DNA of 64,000 nucleotides from Mikania micrantha (taxonomy: Eukaryota; Streptophyta; Magnoliopsida; Asterales; Asteraceae). The stretch covers positions 60,376,700 to 60,440,699 of the forward strand of contig CM018680.1 of the NCBI GenBank assembly GCA_009363875.1. Direction: 5' to 3'. Under the pieces are notes generated by a model. The model did not search any database and was not told the DNA's origin. It saw only the letters and a program-made list of their open reading frames with translations. Positions 45,501 through 56,719 of this stretch are shown in pieces. Both the position numbers and the translations under genes were made by a program. Every line of letters starts with the position of its first letter. The stretch's first letter is position 1.

Positions 45501-48500
45501 ACTGAGGGAGTCTTTCTTCCCTGTTGAAAAAATATATAGCATCAAGAAACCTTGTTAGAATATATATCACAACAAAGTTGATTCTATAAATTTTCATTTT
45601 AGTATGGTAATTAATTATGATATTGTTTAATCAAATTTATATATGTAAAAAAATACAAATCTATAAAGAAAAGTGAAACCTACATTATTCCGTCCCGAAA
45701 ATGTTGTACGCCTAGAATTAGGATTGGATCCTGTTAGTTTGCTAGCTGGAGTTTCTATGCTTGATTCAAGTCCAGATAAAGACTGATGTACATCCACTCT
45801 TATTTCACTTTCTGCATTTGCATTTTGCAGCATCTTTTGCTCATTTATTTCCACATTAGAATCTTCAAGAGGTTCAGAATCTGCAAATTGTTTTGATTTT
45901 GCTGCTGAATTTACATTGTTTCTAGGAGATACCACATCTGATGCATCAGCTCCATATGCCTACATCAAGGCCAAACATCAAGAAATCAGTAATTTGGGGT
46001 AAAATTAAAAAAAAAAAAAAAGTGAAGATATGTCAAGGGGTAAAATTTAAAAAAAAAAAAAAAAAACTTAAATAGGGTCATATGGTAATACGGGTAGAAA
46101 GTAGCCCAAAGTGTGTATTCAATCCATCAAATCTTGCAAAAATTTTCATTTGAAAAGTTCAAATCATTATTAAAATAGTACAAACTTTGTAAGCGTATTT
46201 TACACACATATTATAGACATTAAGAGTTTATGTTTAGTCCAACCCAGCTTCCATCATACAAAAACTTGTATATCTTGACCCGTCACCCAACCTGCCAATT
46301 TTGCCACCTCAGCCCAATAGTGAGAAGGTACCTTAAAGTCATAAAGATCACTGCCAGCATAACCACTGCTTTCACTCAACTTTCCACTATATATACGCTC
46401 GGGATCATCATCAGATTCTTGATCAGCTTCATTTTCTGCATCATGGTAAATATTGTTTTTTATTTCCATATTTTCATCATCAGTTGAATCTTCACTTGCA
46501 CTAATGTCCAAAGAATCTGCTGATATAGAACATCTGAGCATAGCATCATCCTGATATAAAGATAAATCAGAATTAGCAAAAAGTTTGTCCTAATTAAATC
46601 TCAAACAGCTGCATTCAACAAATATAAATGCCACAAGGCTAACTTCCATCAAGTTTTCCGTTAAATTAGGGTGAAATTACCAAAATGTCCTTTGTTTTTT
46701 CCCCTTTAACTTTACGATTCAAAAGGTCAAAGACATTTTGGTTAGGGATGTAAACAAATCAAGCCGAATCATGAGTTGCTCAAGATCGAATTAGTAAAAA
46801 GCTCTAACAAGTCAAGACTAAACGAGTTTGAACCCAAACCTGAGCTCAAGCCCCAAAATATGACTAATTTAGTTATCGAGCTAGCCCGAGCTCAAGCTTC
46901 ACATATCGGACTCGAGTTGGCTTGCAAGCCTAAATAGGTTTTTATTTGTATACTTTTTATTTAATATAATAAGTGTATATTTATATTGCCAGGGACTCCT
47001 TCGGAGCAGCCTCTCTATCTCAACTGGGATAGGGGTAAGGTTTGTGTCCATCCTTCCCCCCCAGACCCTACTGAAAGTAGGAATATACTGGGTAAGTTTG
47101 TTTGTTTATATTTATATACATAATTATTTTAAATATATTGCGATAAGTGTAACTAAGTATATATGCTATGTTATGTATAAAAGTATAGTTATAATATATA
47201 TAAAATTAAATTAATTAAACAATCAAATAATAAACGAGTTGAGCCAAGCTGAGATTGAACTTGAAAATTTTCTTACGAGCCAAGCTCAAGCTTAAAAAAT
47301 AAAGCTCTAAATGAGTCGAGCTCGAGCCTTAGCAAGCTTGGCTCGGATCATTTACACCCCTAATTTTGGTCATCCCACTCTAATTTAACGGAGAAGTTAA
47401 CGAAAATTAGCCTTAATATACAAACTCATTAACGCATAAAACCGAAACTTGTTACTCAAACATGTTACTTTTCATAAGCCATAAGTCTTTGTAATTAATT
47501 CTAAATTTCATAATTTTACTTGTTTGAAAAAAAGACGGCCCAAATGGACTCACTCAAAAGTAAATGAGTCGAAATTGCAACCTTGGAACAGATAAGAATC
47601 TTACAATAAATATATTCTCGTACTCCTCTAAGAGAGTAGCAATAATAGCTTGAGCATTATTAGCAGCATTAGCAGCAGCAAGCAACTGTGCCGAATTGCC
47701 AAGATTATCATCAAAATCATCATCCATCTCACATTCACCAGCCAAAAGTGGACGTAAGAGCAATGGTGCCATGCAAGCAGCAACTGCTGATGCAGTCATT
47801 CGGTTTTCAGAAGTATTCAAGGAAATAATGTGCATCATTTTCAGAATTCTGCAAGCAGACATGAAACATGTCATTTTTTAGACGGTTTGAAGCAGACCTT
47901 TTATGTGTTTTTTAAAAAATTTAATCAAGTTAAGAATGATCACAAAAACAAAATTGCAATAGCCATCCAGATCTTCAATGATATGATTTTTTTAATGGCG
48001 AATGTTACACCCAATTACTACCTACACTACCTCATGTCAGGATTTGAACCCTAGTCTTCTACTCCAAGAGGCAATGCCTCTATCAAGTATCAAGTGAGCT
48101 AGTCCCACGTATTGATAAAATAATATGATTTAAGTTGCATAAATGAAACTAGACTTCAAGCTACTTTTTTTTAATCTGGCCTGTTTGATATTGTGAAAAA
48201 AAAAAAGAAGTAAAAATTACCTCTGTAACAAGCGTCTATTTGGTTCAGGAAATGTTTCAAAGATTACAGCACGCATAGCACTTACTCGAGCTTCCTTTTG
48301 TTCAATTTCTGGATTAAACAATCATTATCAGTATATATACTATAAATACACTTACTTTATTAGAAGTCCATACTCTCAATAACCAGAATAGAATAGAATA
48401 GAAAATAAACTAACAAATAACTATATTGATACCAAAAACTAAACCACATATACTGGCACAACTGCACAAGTATAATTCTCTTTCAAGTTTCTTTTTTAAA

Positions 48501-51500
48501 TAAAAGGGGGTGGGGTGCAACTCACTGTAAGCTTCCAACAAAGCAGTGCAACATGATGCAGGAACCGTGATGATGGCAGCTCTCTAAGGACATGCTGCAA
48601 ATGCAAGTTCTGAAATCAATAATTAAAATAGGACGCAAAACAGTCACAATTAAAGATTACTTATTTTACTCCTTTTTACGGACCTTTAACCCATCATTTG
48701 ACGTCACATAATATGAAAGTAATTAAATCTTCTTCCAGGATTAAGTTGAATCAAATCAAGTATGTACCTTAATACAATCACCAATAACATGTGCATCTTC
48801 ATCAGAACTGAATTCAGTATTGCCTACAACAGCGTATAATAAACATTAGCATTTGATCAACATTAAAATTAGGAAGTATAACTAAACATGAAACCTGTTT
48901 CATATTCTTGAACTCTGCGATCTACCTCTTCTACATCTGCAGATTGTCTCAAGATTCCTTCAACTTTGCTTCCTACAACATAAGATTTTATGCAACTAAA
49001 ATTCTAAAGCCCCTTCACCCATATTTTTTTTTATATTATTTAGATTTAATTACATAGAGGATCCCTATGGTTTGGGTAAAGAAATAGGTTTGGGTACTAA
49101 GCAAAAAAAAAAGTTTATGTTTGTGATTTTGATTTTGATTTTTGTAACCTTGATTTTTAAATTGCGAAATGCGCTTCGATGTGCTTGGTCCAAAAACCGA
49201 TGTGCGATGCAAACACATCACGTACGCAGTGCATTTGTTAATAAATATAAAAAAATTATATATACATAAAAACATCAAATTTTACAAGAATTTAAGAAAC
49301 GCCAAAAAAATAGACATTGGTACCATGAAACTAGACTAAAAAATAATTAACAAAAGTCTTCTGGATGCTTAAAAAAGTCTGGCTATAGACTTAAAATTCT
49401 TAAAAAAAAAAAAACTCAGATTGATTAACAAAAAGTTCAACCCGTCTAAAAAATTCATGTTGCACGCATCAACCGCATTTTAGGATGGCAGGGCACCTTG
49501 CAAATTGCGGCACACACTAGTGCATCATGTAATCTCATCACGACATCCGTTGTGTTGCGCTAATCGCTATAAACACTGCATCAGCGTGTTATGCGCACAA
49601 GATGCGAGCAATTTAGAACCAAGTTTTTAACGAATTTTGGTATTAAGGCAAACTTCTGTTGATCTTCTAGTTAAATTAGAGAGCGAGATGACCAAATTTG
49701 GTCATTTCACCCTAATTAACAAAACAGTTCATGAAAGTTAGCCTAAATACCCAAACTTCTTACAAATTTGAAAGCACAAACTTACTACTTTAAAACTTTA
49801 GTGCCCAAATCTGTTACTTTTCCCAAACCATTGGACTATCACACAGCAAAACAATTAACTCTATAATTTAGAAAGAGGCTAACCATGTGTCTCAAGAAAT
49901 CTAAGAGCTTTCTCGAGGAAAGACGGGCCTCCATCTATGTCCTCTAGTGCTAACAATATTGGTCTTCCAACAACCAAAGACTTAACGGGGCGTTTATCTT
50001 GAAACAAAAAAAAAGTTTAAAAAAAGATGTTACCACCAAAAGTTGAAGACATTGTATTATTTATTAATGTTGAAGCAAGTTTTTAAAGTGGGCCCTTGCA
50101 TCAAAAGAAAAAAAAAAGGGTTAAAGAATGTAGTTCACAAACACTGACAAAAGGACCCTTCATATGAATCAGTGGTATCATTTCGGAAGATTCCATTTTG
50201 TCCCATAACAAGAGCTGCATTTGGAGCTTGTGCAAGAGCATGTTCTAGGGCTGTCTTCCATTCATACAAATCTTCTGTTGTTTCTGCCTGAGATTGAACT
50301 AAAATGTAAAAATGGTGCAATAGCCTGAAAATTAGGTGTCATCAAGAATTTGATAAACATCCAGTCAAATATTAAATTCTATGTCCCAAGGGAACATCGT
50401 GGTGGTAAAGTGGTGTATTCCTCAACCCGATGGTTGTGGATTCAAATCCTACATGGTGCACATAAAAAAAATTATATCAAACCTTATACTAACAAGACAG
50501 AAAAGAACACTAAATAACAAGTCTCAAACATGGAGGAAAAATGGGTGGACCAGTCATGTTTGACCGACTCACTTTATCCGAATTTTATAAATAATTATTT
50601 TCAAATGATTCCAGAAACCTTTTATTTTAATCATAATCTAACTTTGAAGGATCTAGTGGTTTAATTTAATGCATAGAAATAAGCTTGGGCTACATACATT
50701 GACCTATTTGGCCCGTTTGACCCATTTCCTTTAAAGCTAAGCTATGTATGAATAACATGTAACGGAACAGACTAAAACCTTTAGTGTAAACGCCCGCCCA
50801 TCGCGCCCATCAGGAAACAAAACTGTTAACAGCTTTTTGTCCTCTCTAACAACAACACTGCAGATAAAAATTTCCAACATGTTACATTTTAAAAAAATCT
50901 AATATAAATACACACAAACACACCCAAGAACCACCAAATACCTTCCAGAATTGTTCAAATCAATTCCTCCCAATGTCAGATCTACTTCACTTTCTCTCTG
51001 AGGAATTGCACTCTGTACAAAAAAGGGAAAAAATCATTGATCAAACAAGGGGTTGCCTTCTCAAGATATCTTCACAAGTGAACACGATATGAGAATCTTG
51101 GCATAATTATAAAAAGAACCCCAGACAAATTGTGATTTTACTTGACGTTTCCAGTATTCTTGTGTGCTTGTGTGGATCACATAGTCATACGTTATTGCTG
51201 TTTGGGATTGATTTCATAAACAAGAAATGCTGGGAATTTATCAACAAAACAAATTGTTTGGATTCATGGTTAAGAACATGGCAATAATATGAGTAGATTT
51301 AACATAGATCACTTGCAGGGTTTAATTGAACATGATTATTTACAAATAAACTATACCTTAGAACTCATTCATCACTATGGACTAATTAAAATGGGACTAC
51401 TAGTTAGGTTGTTGCTTTGGATCAGATTACAAACGTGGTACATTCAAAGAAAGAGAAAATAAGCAATAAAGAGAAAAAATCATCAACATTTCCAGAAAAA

Positions 51501-53663
51501 AAATAAAATAAAAAGCAACTGTGGGAGATGACTAACTGGATCAGTTTTGAAGAAAACCAAAGAAGTGCGTGTGAGAATAAACCAGCGTTTTTTCCATGAC
51601 TTCCATCCTAAGCCTGAATTAGCAAAGATAATTGCAAAACCAAAAATAAAGAGTTAATTCACAAAAAGGTCAATGAATAATGTAAAACGAGGTGGATTTC
51701 AATACACGTAGACTAACATGTTAAATGGAAAAATTAAAGGAAACAAAAAAAAATGTAGAATGATGGATGTGCAATATAGACTAAAAGACAAGCAATTCAT
51801 TCATCTTTATGCATGATAGTCTTGAGATATTTAAGTTAAGCAATGCATTTAAAAAATAAAAATACAATACCAAGTTACCAACCAAACCAAACATTAGTAA
51901 TTACACCATCTATACTAGTGCCACAATTGCTTCTGGATAGAGTCCTTGACGTAACAATTGTATACTTGTAAAGCTAGACAAAATGGGTCAAGGGAAGCTA
52001 CTTGTCCTTAAATATAGGCTATCATCACGCAAGACATTTTTTTAAATTATTATATCACATTAAATATAAGCGAGCAAAATTTCTCCACATCTACTCCATA
52101 TCCAACTGGATGTCTTTATTAAAATCTTCATTTATTAATCAGCCAATACTTTCTTGTTCACCAAAATTGTTTGCATTTTTCCGTTCATATATTATACATT
52201 TTATATCAAAATAACTTTTTAGCAAATTTAGGTCTTATGTTGGGATTGGTTTAGGCTTGCCTAATGTACTAGGCACACAAGGCGAACTGGAAAGTGCCTC
52301 ATAGCCTTGATGCGGCACATCATGTACTTCTGTATATACATAGGTCAGTGTTGGTCAAAATTAGGTATTATAGGAAGCTGATATGTAAAAACAAGCAAAC
52401 AGATGAAGAAATTATAAAAGATTTGCTTGATATTGTAGGAGGCTAATTGTTGAGCAACACCTCACATACATGATGTCTGCACCTTGTGCCTCAACTAGTC
52501 AGCTTTTGAGACTAAACGCTTTGGAGCACCTCATGTTTTTTTAAACCAAGATGCCAGAGAGAGTGAGGCAAGGTGAGGCAATTGAGAAGAATGAATACAA
52601 ACATAATACACAATTGCTGACAAGCTTTGGAGGGATTGAGACTAAACGCTTTTGAGACTAAACGCTTTAGAGCACCTCATGTTTTTTTAAACCAAGATGC
52701 CAGAGAGTGTGAGGCAAGATGAGGCAATTGAGAAGTGAATACAAACATAATACACAATTGCTGACAAGGCTTTGGAGGGATTGAGACTAAACGCTTTTGA
52801 GACTAAACGCTTTGGAGCACCTCATGTTTTTTTAAACCAAGATGCCAGAGAGAGTGAGGCGAGGCGAGGCGAGGCAAGGCGATTGAGAAGTAAATACAAA
52901 CATAATACACAATTGCTGACAAGGCTACTCATCTGGATATAGGAAAGCATTCATTTTAGTTTTATCCGATCTACACCACATCACATTATTATGAATTAGT
53001 TTATACAAGGCATCTCTTAGTACCCAATTGTTGATTCCAGATTGCAAAGCCTGGGTTTTGCAGCTAAACAGAACCTAAAATCTAGGTAACATACATTGGT
53101 TATATAAACAGTATTACACATTTGAACTGTCTTTAAGTCCATAGATAGAATGATAGATGTTGGAACTAGCAGAAAAACTTCCACTCACCTTTTGAAGATA
53201 TGAACAGATGACCACTCTTAAAGACCTGTAAATTATCCATAATTGTTAGAACAATACAGGCAACTACACTATAGAAACCATTCTAATTCATAATACACAT
53301 ACTTGAATAAAACAGAAATATTTTATTTTATACTTATCCATACATACAATCAATCAAAACTTTGAACCAAAGCAAGTCAGTGAAACGTTAAATTAAACCT
53401 CACGCATATACTTTACTTAATCATCACTTCCTTTGACAGATAGGCAAAATCAACTGAAATCTGTTATTGTTTGACTTGAATTCGATATGGGTTTCGAACA
53501 TACATTGAACATTACGAAGAATTGGTGTTAATTTGCGACAATATTCATTCAAAATTCGATTTTAAATTATGGGTTCTTATGATAAATCCTCAATCAAACA
53601 AAATCAGTAAAAGAATACCGTGTTTGTAGCTCCAATTCGAGGACGCGTGAATGAAGCAGACAT
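42560..53663 (-). CDS. REN1-like: PH-domain RhoGAP of the PHGAP/REN family, 21 exons, 3' end missing
   Basis: Exons (minus): 53619-53663, 53189-53225, 51537-51613, 50942-51012, 50779-50857, 50149-50287, 49884-49997, 48895-48972, 48768-48823, 48526-48594, 48221-48308, 47605-47848, 46332-46550, 45684-45959, 45470-45520, 45051-45111, 44882-44965, 44044-44127, 43336-43507, 43169-43237, 42560-42765; about 773 residues. It starts MSASFTRPRIGATNTVFKSG. PH domain about 17-130 (GLGWKSWKKRWFILTRTSLVFF; invariant Trp in DLYEWKTALE). RhoGAP about 155-350 (VVGRPILLALEDI; arginine finger in EGILRQSADVEEV; ACMAPLLLRPLLAGE). Then an acidic Ser-rich linker, and a coiled coil from LAIQRLELAKNDLKQKL to the KTRAELEEIAL region. 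Family members inactivate ROP GTPases at the plasma membrane or on vesicles and shape polar growth. Phase analysis shows one-base frame errors in exons 10, 15, 19, 20 and 21. The final exon (LVELTTRLDFF type) is absent. Confidence 0.9.
43695..43877 (+). mobile_element. Mini-Helitron in REN1-like intron 18
   Basis: 5' TCACAATTCCGTGAGCCCAAG follows an A. The 3' hairpin ACTTGTGTAATACACAAGT is followed by TTCGAACCTAG and T. 183 bp. Homologous along its length to 45214-45390. Confidence 0.8.
44331..44809. mobile_element. hAT MITE with 8-bp duplication AAACACAT, copy B
   Basis: Flanked by AAACACAT at 44323-44330 and 44810-44817. Ends are CATAGTTATTAAAAGC and GATAACTATG. Same family as 37116-37591 in the opposite orientation. 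It carries an internal duplication of TAATTAGGAAAGTCAGGCGCC. It lies in intron 17 of the REN1-like gene. Confidence 0.88.
45214..45390 (+). mobile_element. Mini-Helitron in REN1-like intron 15
   Basis: 5' TCACTATTCTGTGAGCCTAAG; the 3' hairpin CCCGTATAATACACGTG is followed by TTCCTAACTAG and T. 177 bp, the same family as 43695-43877. The base before TC is G rather than A, so the 5' border may have shifted. Confidence 0.72.
46743..47362. mobile_element. hAT MITE with 8-bp duplication ATTTTGGT
   Basis: Flanked by ATTTTGGT at 46735-46742 and 47363-47370. Termini TAGGGATGTAAACAAATC and GGATCATTTACACCCCTA. Rich in CGAGCTCAAGC words. It contains a nested SINE (46987-47106). It lies in intron 12 of the REN1-like gene. 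Confidence 0.88.
46987..47106 (+). mobile_element. SINE nested in a hAT MITE
   Basis: 5'-truncated copy (CGGAGCAGCCTCTCTATC, GGGGTAAGGTTTGTGTCCATCC, CAGACCCTACT, GGGTAAGTTTGTTTG tail) with a perfect 11-bp duplication TATATTTATAT at 46976-46986 and 47107-47117. Younger than the MITE around it. Confidence 0.82.
47985..48112 (-). mobile_element. tRNA-derived SINE in REN1-like intron 11
   Basis: Minus strand reads GTGGGACTAGCTCACTTGATA (A-box-like), GATAGAGGCATTGCCTCTTGG, then a B-box GGGTTCAAATCC. It ends in an A-rich tail (ATTAAAAAAAT). Related to the fragment at 4755-4850. Confidence 0.65.
50385..50480 (+). mobile_element. tRNA-derived SINE in REN1-like intron 5
   Basis: GTGGTGGTAAAGTGG resembles an A box and GGATTCAAATCC a B box, 45 bp apart. 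An A-rich run (ATAAAAAAAATTA) follows. No full tRNA fold, so a SINE and not a tRNA gene. Confidence 0.55.
52240..52500. repeat. Repeat remnant related to 40190-40310
   Basis: Shares phrases such as GTCAAATTAGG-TATTATAGGAAGCTG and GCCTTGATGCGGC with 40190-40310 (GTGCCTTGAGGCG..GTAGGAGGCTGG). Both are intronic. Likely an old MITE. Confidence 0.4.
52508..52932 (+). repeat. Tandem repeat, three units of about 146 bp
   Basis: GAGACTAAACGCTTTGGAGC starts units at 52508, 52654 and 52799 (spacing 146 and 145). Each unit continues CACCTCATGTTTTTTTAAACC, CAGAGAG.GTGAGGC and ACACAATTGCTGACAAG. The last unit has extra GAGGC steps. In intron 2 of the REN1-like gene. Confidence 0.88.
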
Positions 53664-54162
53664 TTTCAGAAAACACTGACAGCAAAAGAATCAAACATTG
53701 AAGATGAACATTGTAATTGTAATCATCCACAAAGGGTGGTACCCAGATCGAAAAAACAGCTAAATTGGGAATACAATTAACGAGGATCAAATGGTGGGTT
53801 TGAAATTGAAGAGAATGCGAAGATTGGGATGATGAAACCCCACAAAGAAAGCAACAAAAGGCATGGTGGTGTTGGGTTCACAAAGGGAGCATTTGGTGTT
53901 GAATTTGGCCCGTGATTCGAGGACCAGTCAAATAATATGCTGGTGGGAGTTACAGTTGATAATAACGCTACATGTAACTTTGGAATAAAAAAGATACATT
54001 TTCAGTCCCTCGTGTTTTTGTATTTTGTATTTTGCTGTTTTAAATTTAAATTCATCTTTTTTAAAGAAAACAATTGTTTCAATATGTATGTATACTAATA
54101 AATCAAAATAAAATGTGTTACATTTCATTTTTTTAGACTATTTTTATAAAAGTTTTTACGCC
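53664..54162. other. Upstream region of the REN1-like gene
   Basis: Between the start codon (minus strand) and the Helitron at 54163. Should hold the 5' UTR and promoter. No TATA box is strong enough to call. Confidence 0.45.
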
Positions 54163-54501
54163 TCTCTCTCCTATTAAATGCACTCATATTCAATAATAAT
54201 AATATTAAATATAATTTTATACATTTTTAAATTAAAAAAAGTTTTAAAGCATTAAAAAATATATTAATTTTAAAGAGTACAATTTTTTTATAATCCAAAT
54301 TATTATGAAATATAAAATATTCAATAATTGTTTTTCAAAACGAAATATTCAAAAAACAAACTTTAACAAACTAAGTGTTTAAATAAATAATATTCTTATT
54401 TTATTACTTATGTATTAAATTATATAAACTATTAATCATATTATTATACACTATTTATTATTTTTTATTTAACCCGTGTAATGCACACGGTATTAACCTA
54501 G
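54163..54501 (+). mobile_element. Short non-autonomous Helitron upstream of REN1-like
   Basis: 5' TCTCTCTCCTATTAAATG; the 3' hairpin CCCGTGTAATGCACACGG is followed by TATTAACCTAG and T. 339 bp, the same plan as 41367-41699. It lies within 500 bp of the REN1-like start codon. Confidence 0.72.
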
Positions 54502-56111
54502 TAAAATTATAGATGCAATCCCTTGCCCTTAACACATTTTTTTTTAAAAAGATATAGTAATAATAAAAATAAAATAATAATAATAATACATTTATGATTG
54601 CTTACGTTACAAATGATTAATTTTAATAATAGAAGATATTTTTTAATTTGGTCATGTTAATTTTAATACTTTTCTTATTTGAATAACCATTAAATTTAAA
54701 TTACTTTGTTTGTATAATCATAACGAAATTTTTTTTAAAAAATAAAAGTTTTCTAATTAGTTTATATGCTAGTGTTAAATCATATTAATACTTTTCATAA
54801 AAATATACTATATATATATATTATGCTTTATATAAAATTATAACAAAGTTTGTTATTTATAAAATATTAATCCCATTAACAATTGATTACAAAATTTATT
54901 AATTCATAACAACTTACTTAATTTTTAAAATTAATAATACAAGCTTAAATACATTAATAAATTCCTTAATTTAAACAAAATAACAAATGTGCTATACAAA
55001 AAATGATTTAGATATTTATAGATTGTAATTGTATTTTAATTTATATTTTTGTTATATAAATATTTCAATTATATAAATTTACGAAAACATTATAAAATTA
55101 TATAATTTTTATTTATAAACATATGTAATACACAGTTTATAACTTAGTAATTAAATAAAGGTTTTGCCTGTTATATAAGTAACTTTTTAATAATTTATAA
55201 AATACATAATGTTCGAACAATAATGCAAATAATATATAAAACTTACCCAAAATATCTTAACTAATTGAGAATGATTTCCTTACAACTATTTTAAGGTTAT
55301 CTTTCTATCCATGGCGGTCTTAGGGAGCAGCAAACATGTCCTCCATCCAAGGCCTAATTTTTTAGAAGTATGCAAATTTTAAATATTTTTTAATTATATA
55401 TTTATTTATTTATATTTAAATATATAAACTAAAAACACAAATTTACAATTCACCAGGGGTCTTTATTCCTGATTTGTTCAGAGCACTTGAAATCACAGGA
55501 CCGTCCATTTTCCTATATAATAAATAAGTATAATACTGCACATTTGACATGATTCTAGGTTATCTATTTTCTTTTGATCATATTTTTTATGGTTTTTTTA
55601 TCTCGGTTTATGAACACAATATGTGAATGCAAACACATGATATGCAGTATGCTTGAATCGTTGCAAGTTTCTCATTTGATTTCAACTTCTTCATATAGGG
55701 CAACTGTTCTTGCTTTTATAAGTTGGGGAGATCTTAGAAAAAAGGATCAAATTGTTAAATTCATAATTTGTTTATAATAAATACAACAAACGATTGCTTT
55801 TGATGCGAATGTTTGATTTAAAATCTTGGAGTAATTATGAGACTTTTTATTCAATCAATTTTAAAATTTTAATATTAAGTAATTTCTTTTCGAATTCAAA
55901 TAAGGTGTTCGATGTTTTCATAAGTTTGTTAGGTTTTGATTGTTGTGTGTATTGGTTTTTCTTTATCATCAGGAACCAATATTTTGTTCTATTTATGTTG
56001 AATTTATATGAACTAGTTGAATAAAATATCTCTTTTAAAAAAATTAAAAAGGAGAATTTGATGTTTTATTATGTTAGAAAACCTATAATTAAAAGACGAA
56101 CCTTAGATCGT
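54502..56111. other. AT-rich intergenic with repeat remnants
   Basis: A weak Helitron-like 3' end (TATGTAATACACAG...ACTTAG) ends near 55151. 55310-55505 repeats the family of 27605-27800 (GGTCTTAGGGAGCAGCAAAC..TCCTCCATCCAAGGCC). Short ORFs are unconvincing. Confidence 0.5.
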
Positions 56112-56310
56112 CCGTAATGCACTCCCCGTCCTTCACGCGGAATCAGGCGGTGACGCAGGCCAAGGCGGGAACACCGCCCCTCCCCCTAGCGGCTTCAGTT
56201 CGCAACGCCCAGCGGCTCCCGCTCACCGTTCCTGTCACACCCGAGCCGGCGGGCTGGAACGACTTTCCCATCGGGCGGAAGGTTCTCGGGGCGCGATATC
56301 GTTTGATAAT
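56112..56310. repeat. GC-rich island of unknown type
   Basis: About 200 bp of GC-rich sequence (GGCGGGAACACCGCCCC, GAGCCGGCGGGCTGG) in AT-rich surroundings. It is open in both strands (56117-56335 plus, 56143-56340 minus), typical of GC-rich non-coding DNA. Possibly a transposon terminus, compare 7620-7785. Confidence 0.45.
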
Positions 56311-56719
56311 CAGAGTGATCAGATTGTTTACATAGCACATGAGGTATAAATGAGAAATGCTAACATGACAATGATATAGTTACAAAGTTAAATTACAATG
56401 TTACGTTCATAATTTAACTAAGTAAATCTATTCAAAAGAATCATTAAGTTTCTATCTTGTAATTGTACAAGATCTACAAAAGATGATTCACACTGTTTTG
56501 TCATTCAAAAGTATGTTCCACACAAATGAAGCTAGGTCTTCTAAGGTCCACTATGTAACCCCCGGTTACTATACAATATTTTTAAATAATATCAGAGTTG
56601 GTCCCAGCAAATTTTCATTTTCAAACCTGTTTGACCCTCTTTATTAATAATATTAAACAAAGTTTAATGCAAACGTAAACGTATCACACATTTACATACT
56701 TATTTACATAAGTAAGTTT
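56311..56719. repeat. Remnant of another LTR, target of the second element
   Basis: TGTAACCCCCGGTTACTATAC near 56550 looks like an LTR start. The second Tekay-like element begins about 170 bp later with flank AGTTT (56715-56719). Confidence 0.35.

Noticed and set aside
48000..48110. Candidate tRNA gene
   Set aside because: A- and B-box-like words exist, but there is no cloverleaf or proper acceptor stem and an A-rich tail is present, so SINE.
52508..52932. CRISPR-like direct repeats
   Set aside because: Units are contiguous and 146 bp long with no spacers, in a plant intron.
55574..56024. Two plus-strand ORFs of 67 and 76 residues
   Set aside because: AT-rich, hydrophobic by composition only, no similarity recognised.
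56117..56340. Overlapping ORFs on both strands of the GC-rich island
   Set aside because: GC-rich DNA lacks stop codons by chance; no domain or splice context.
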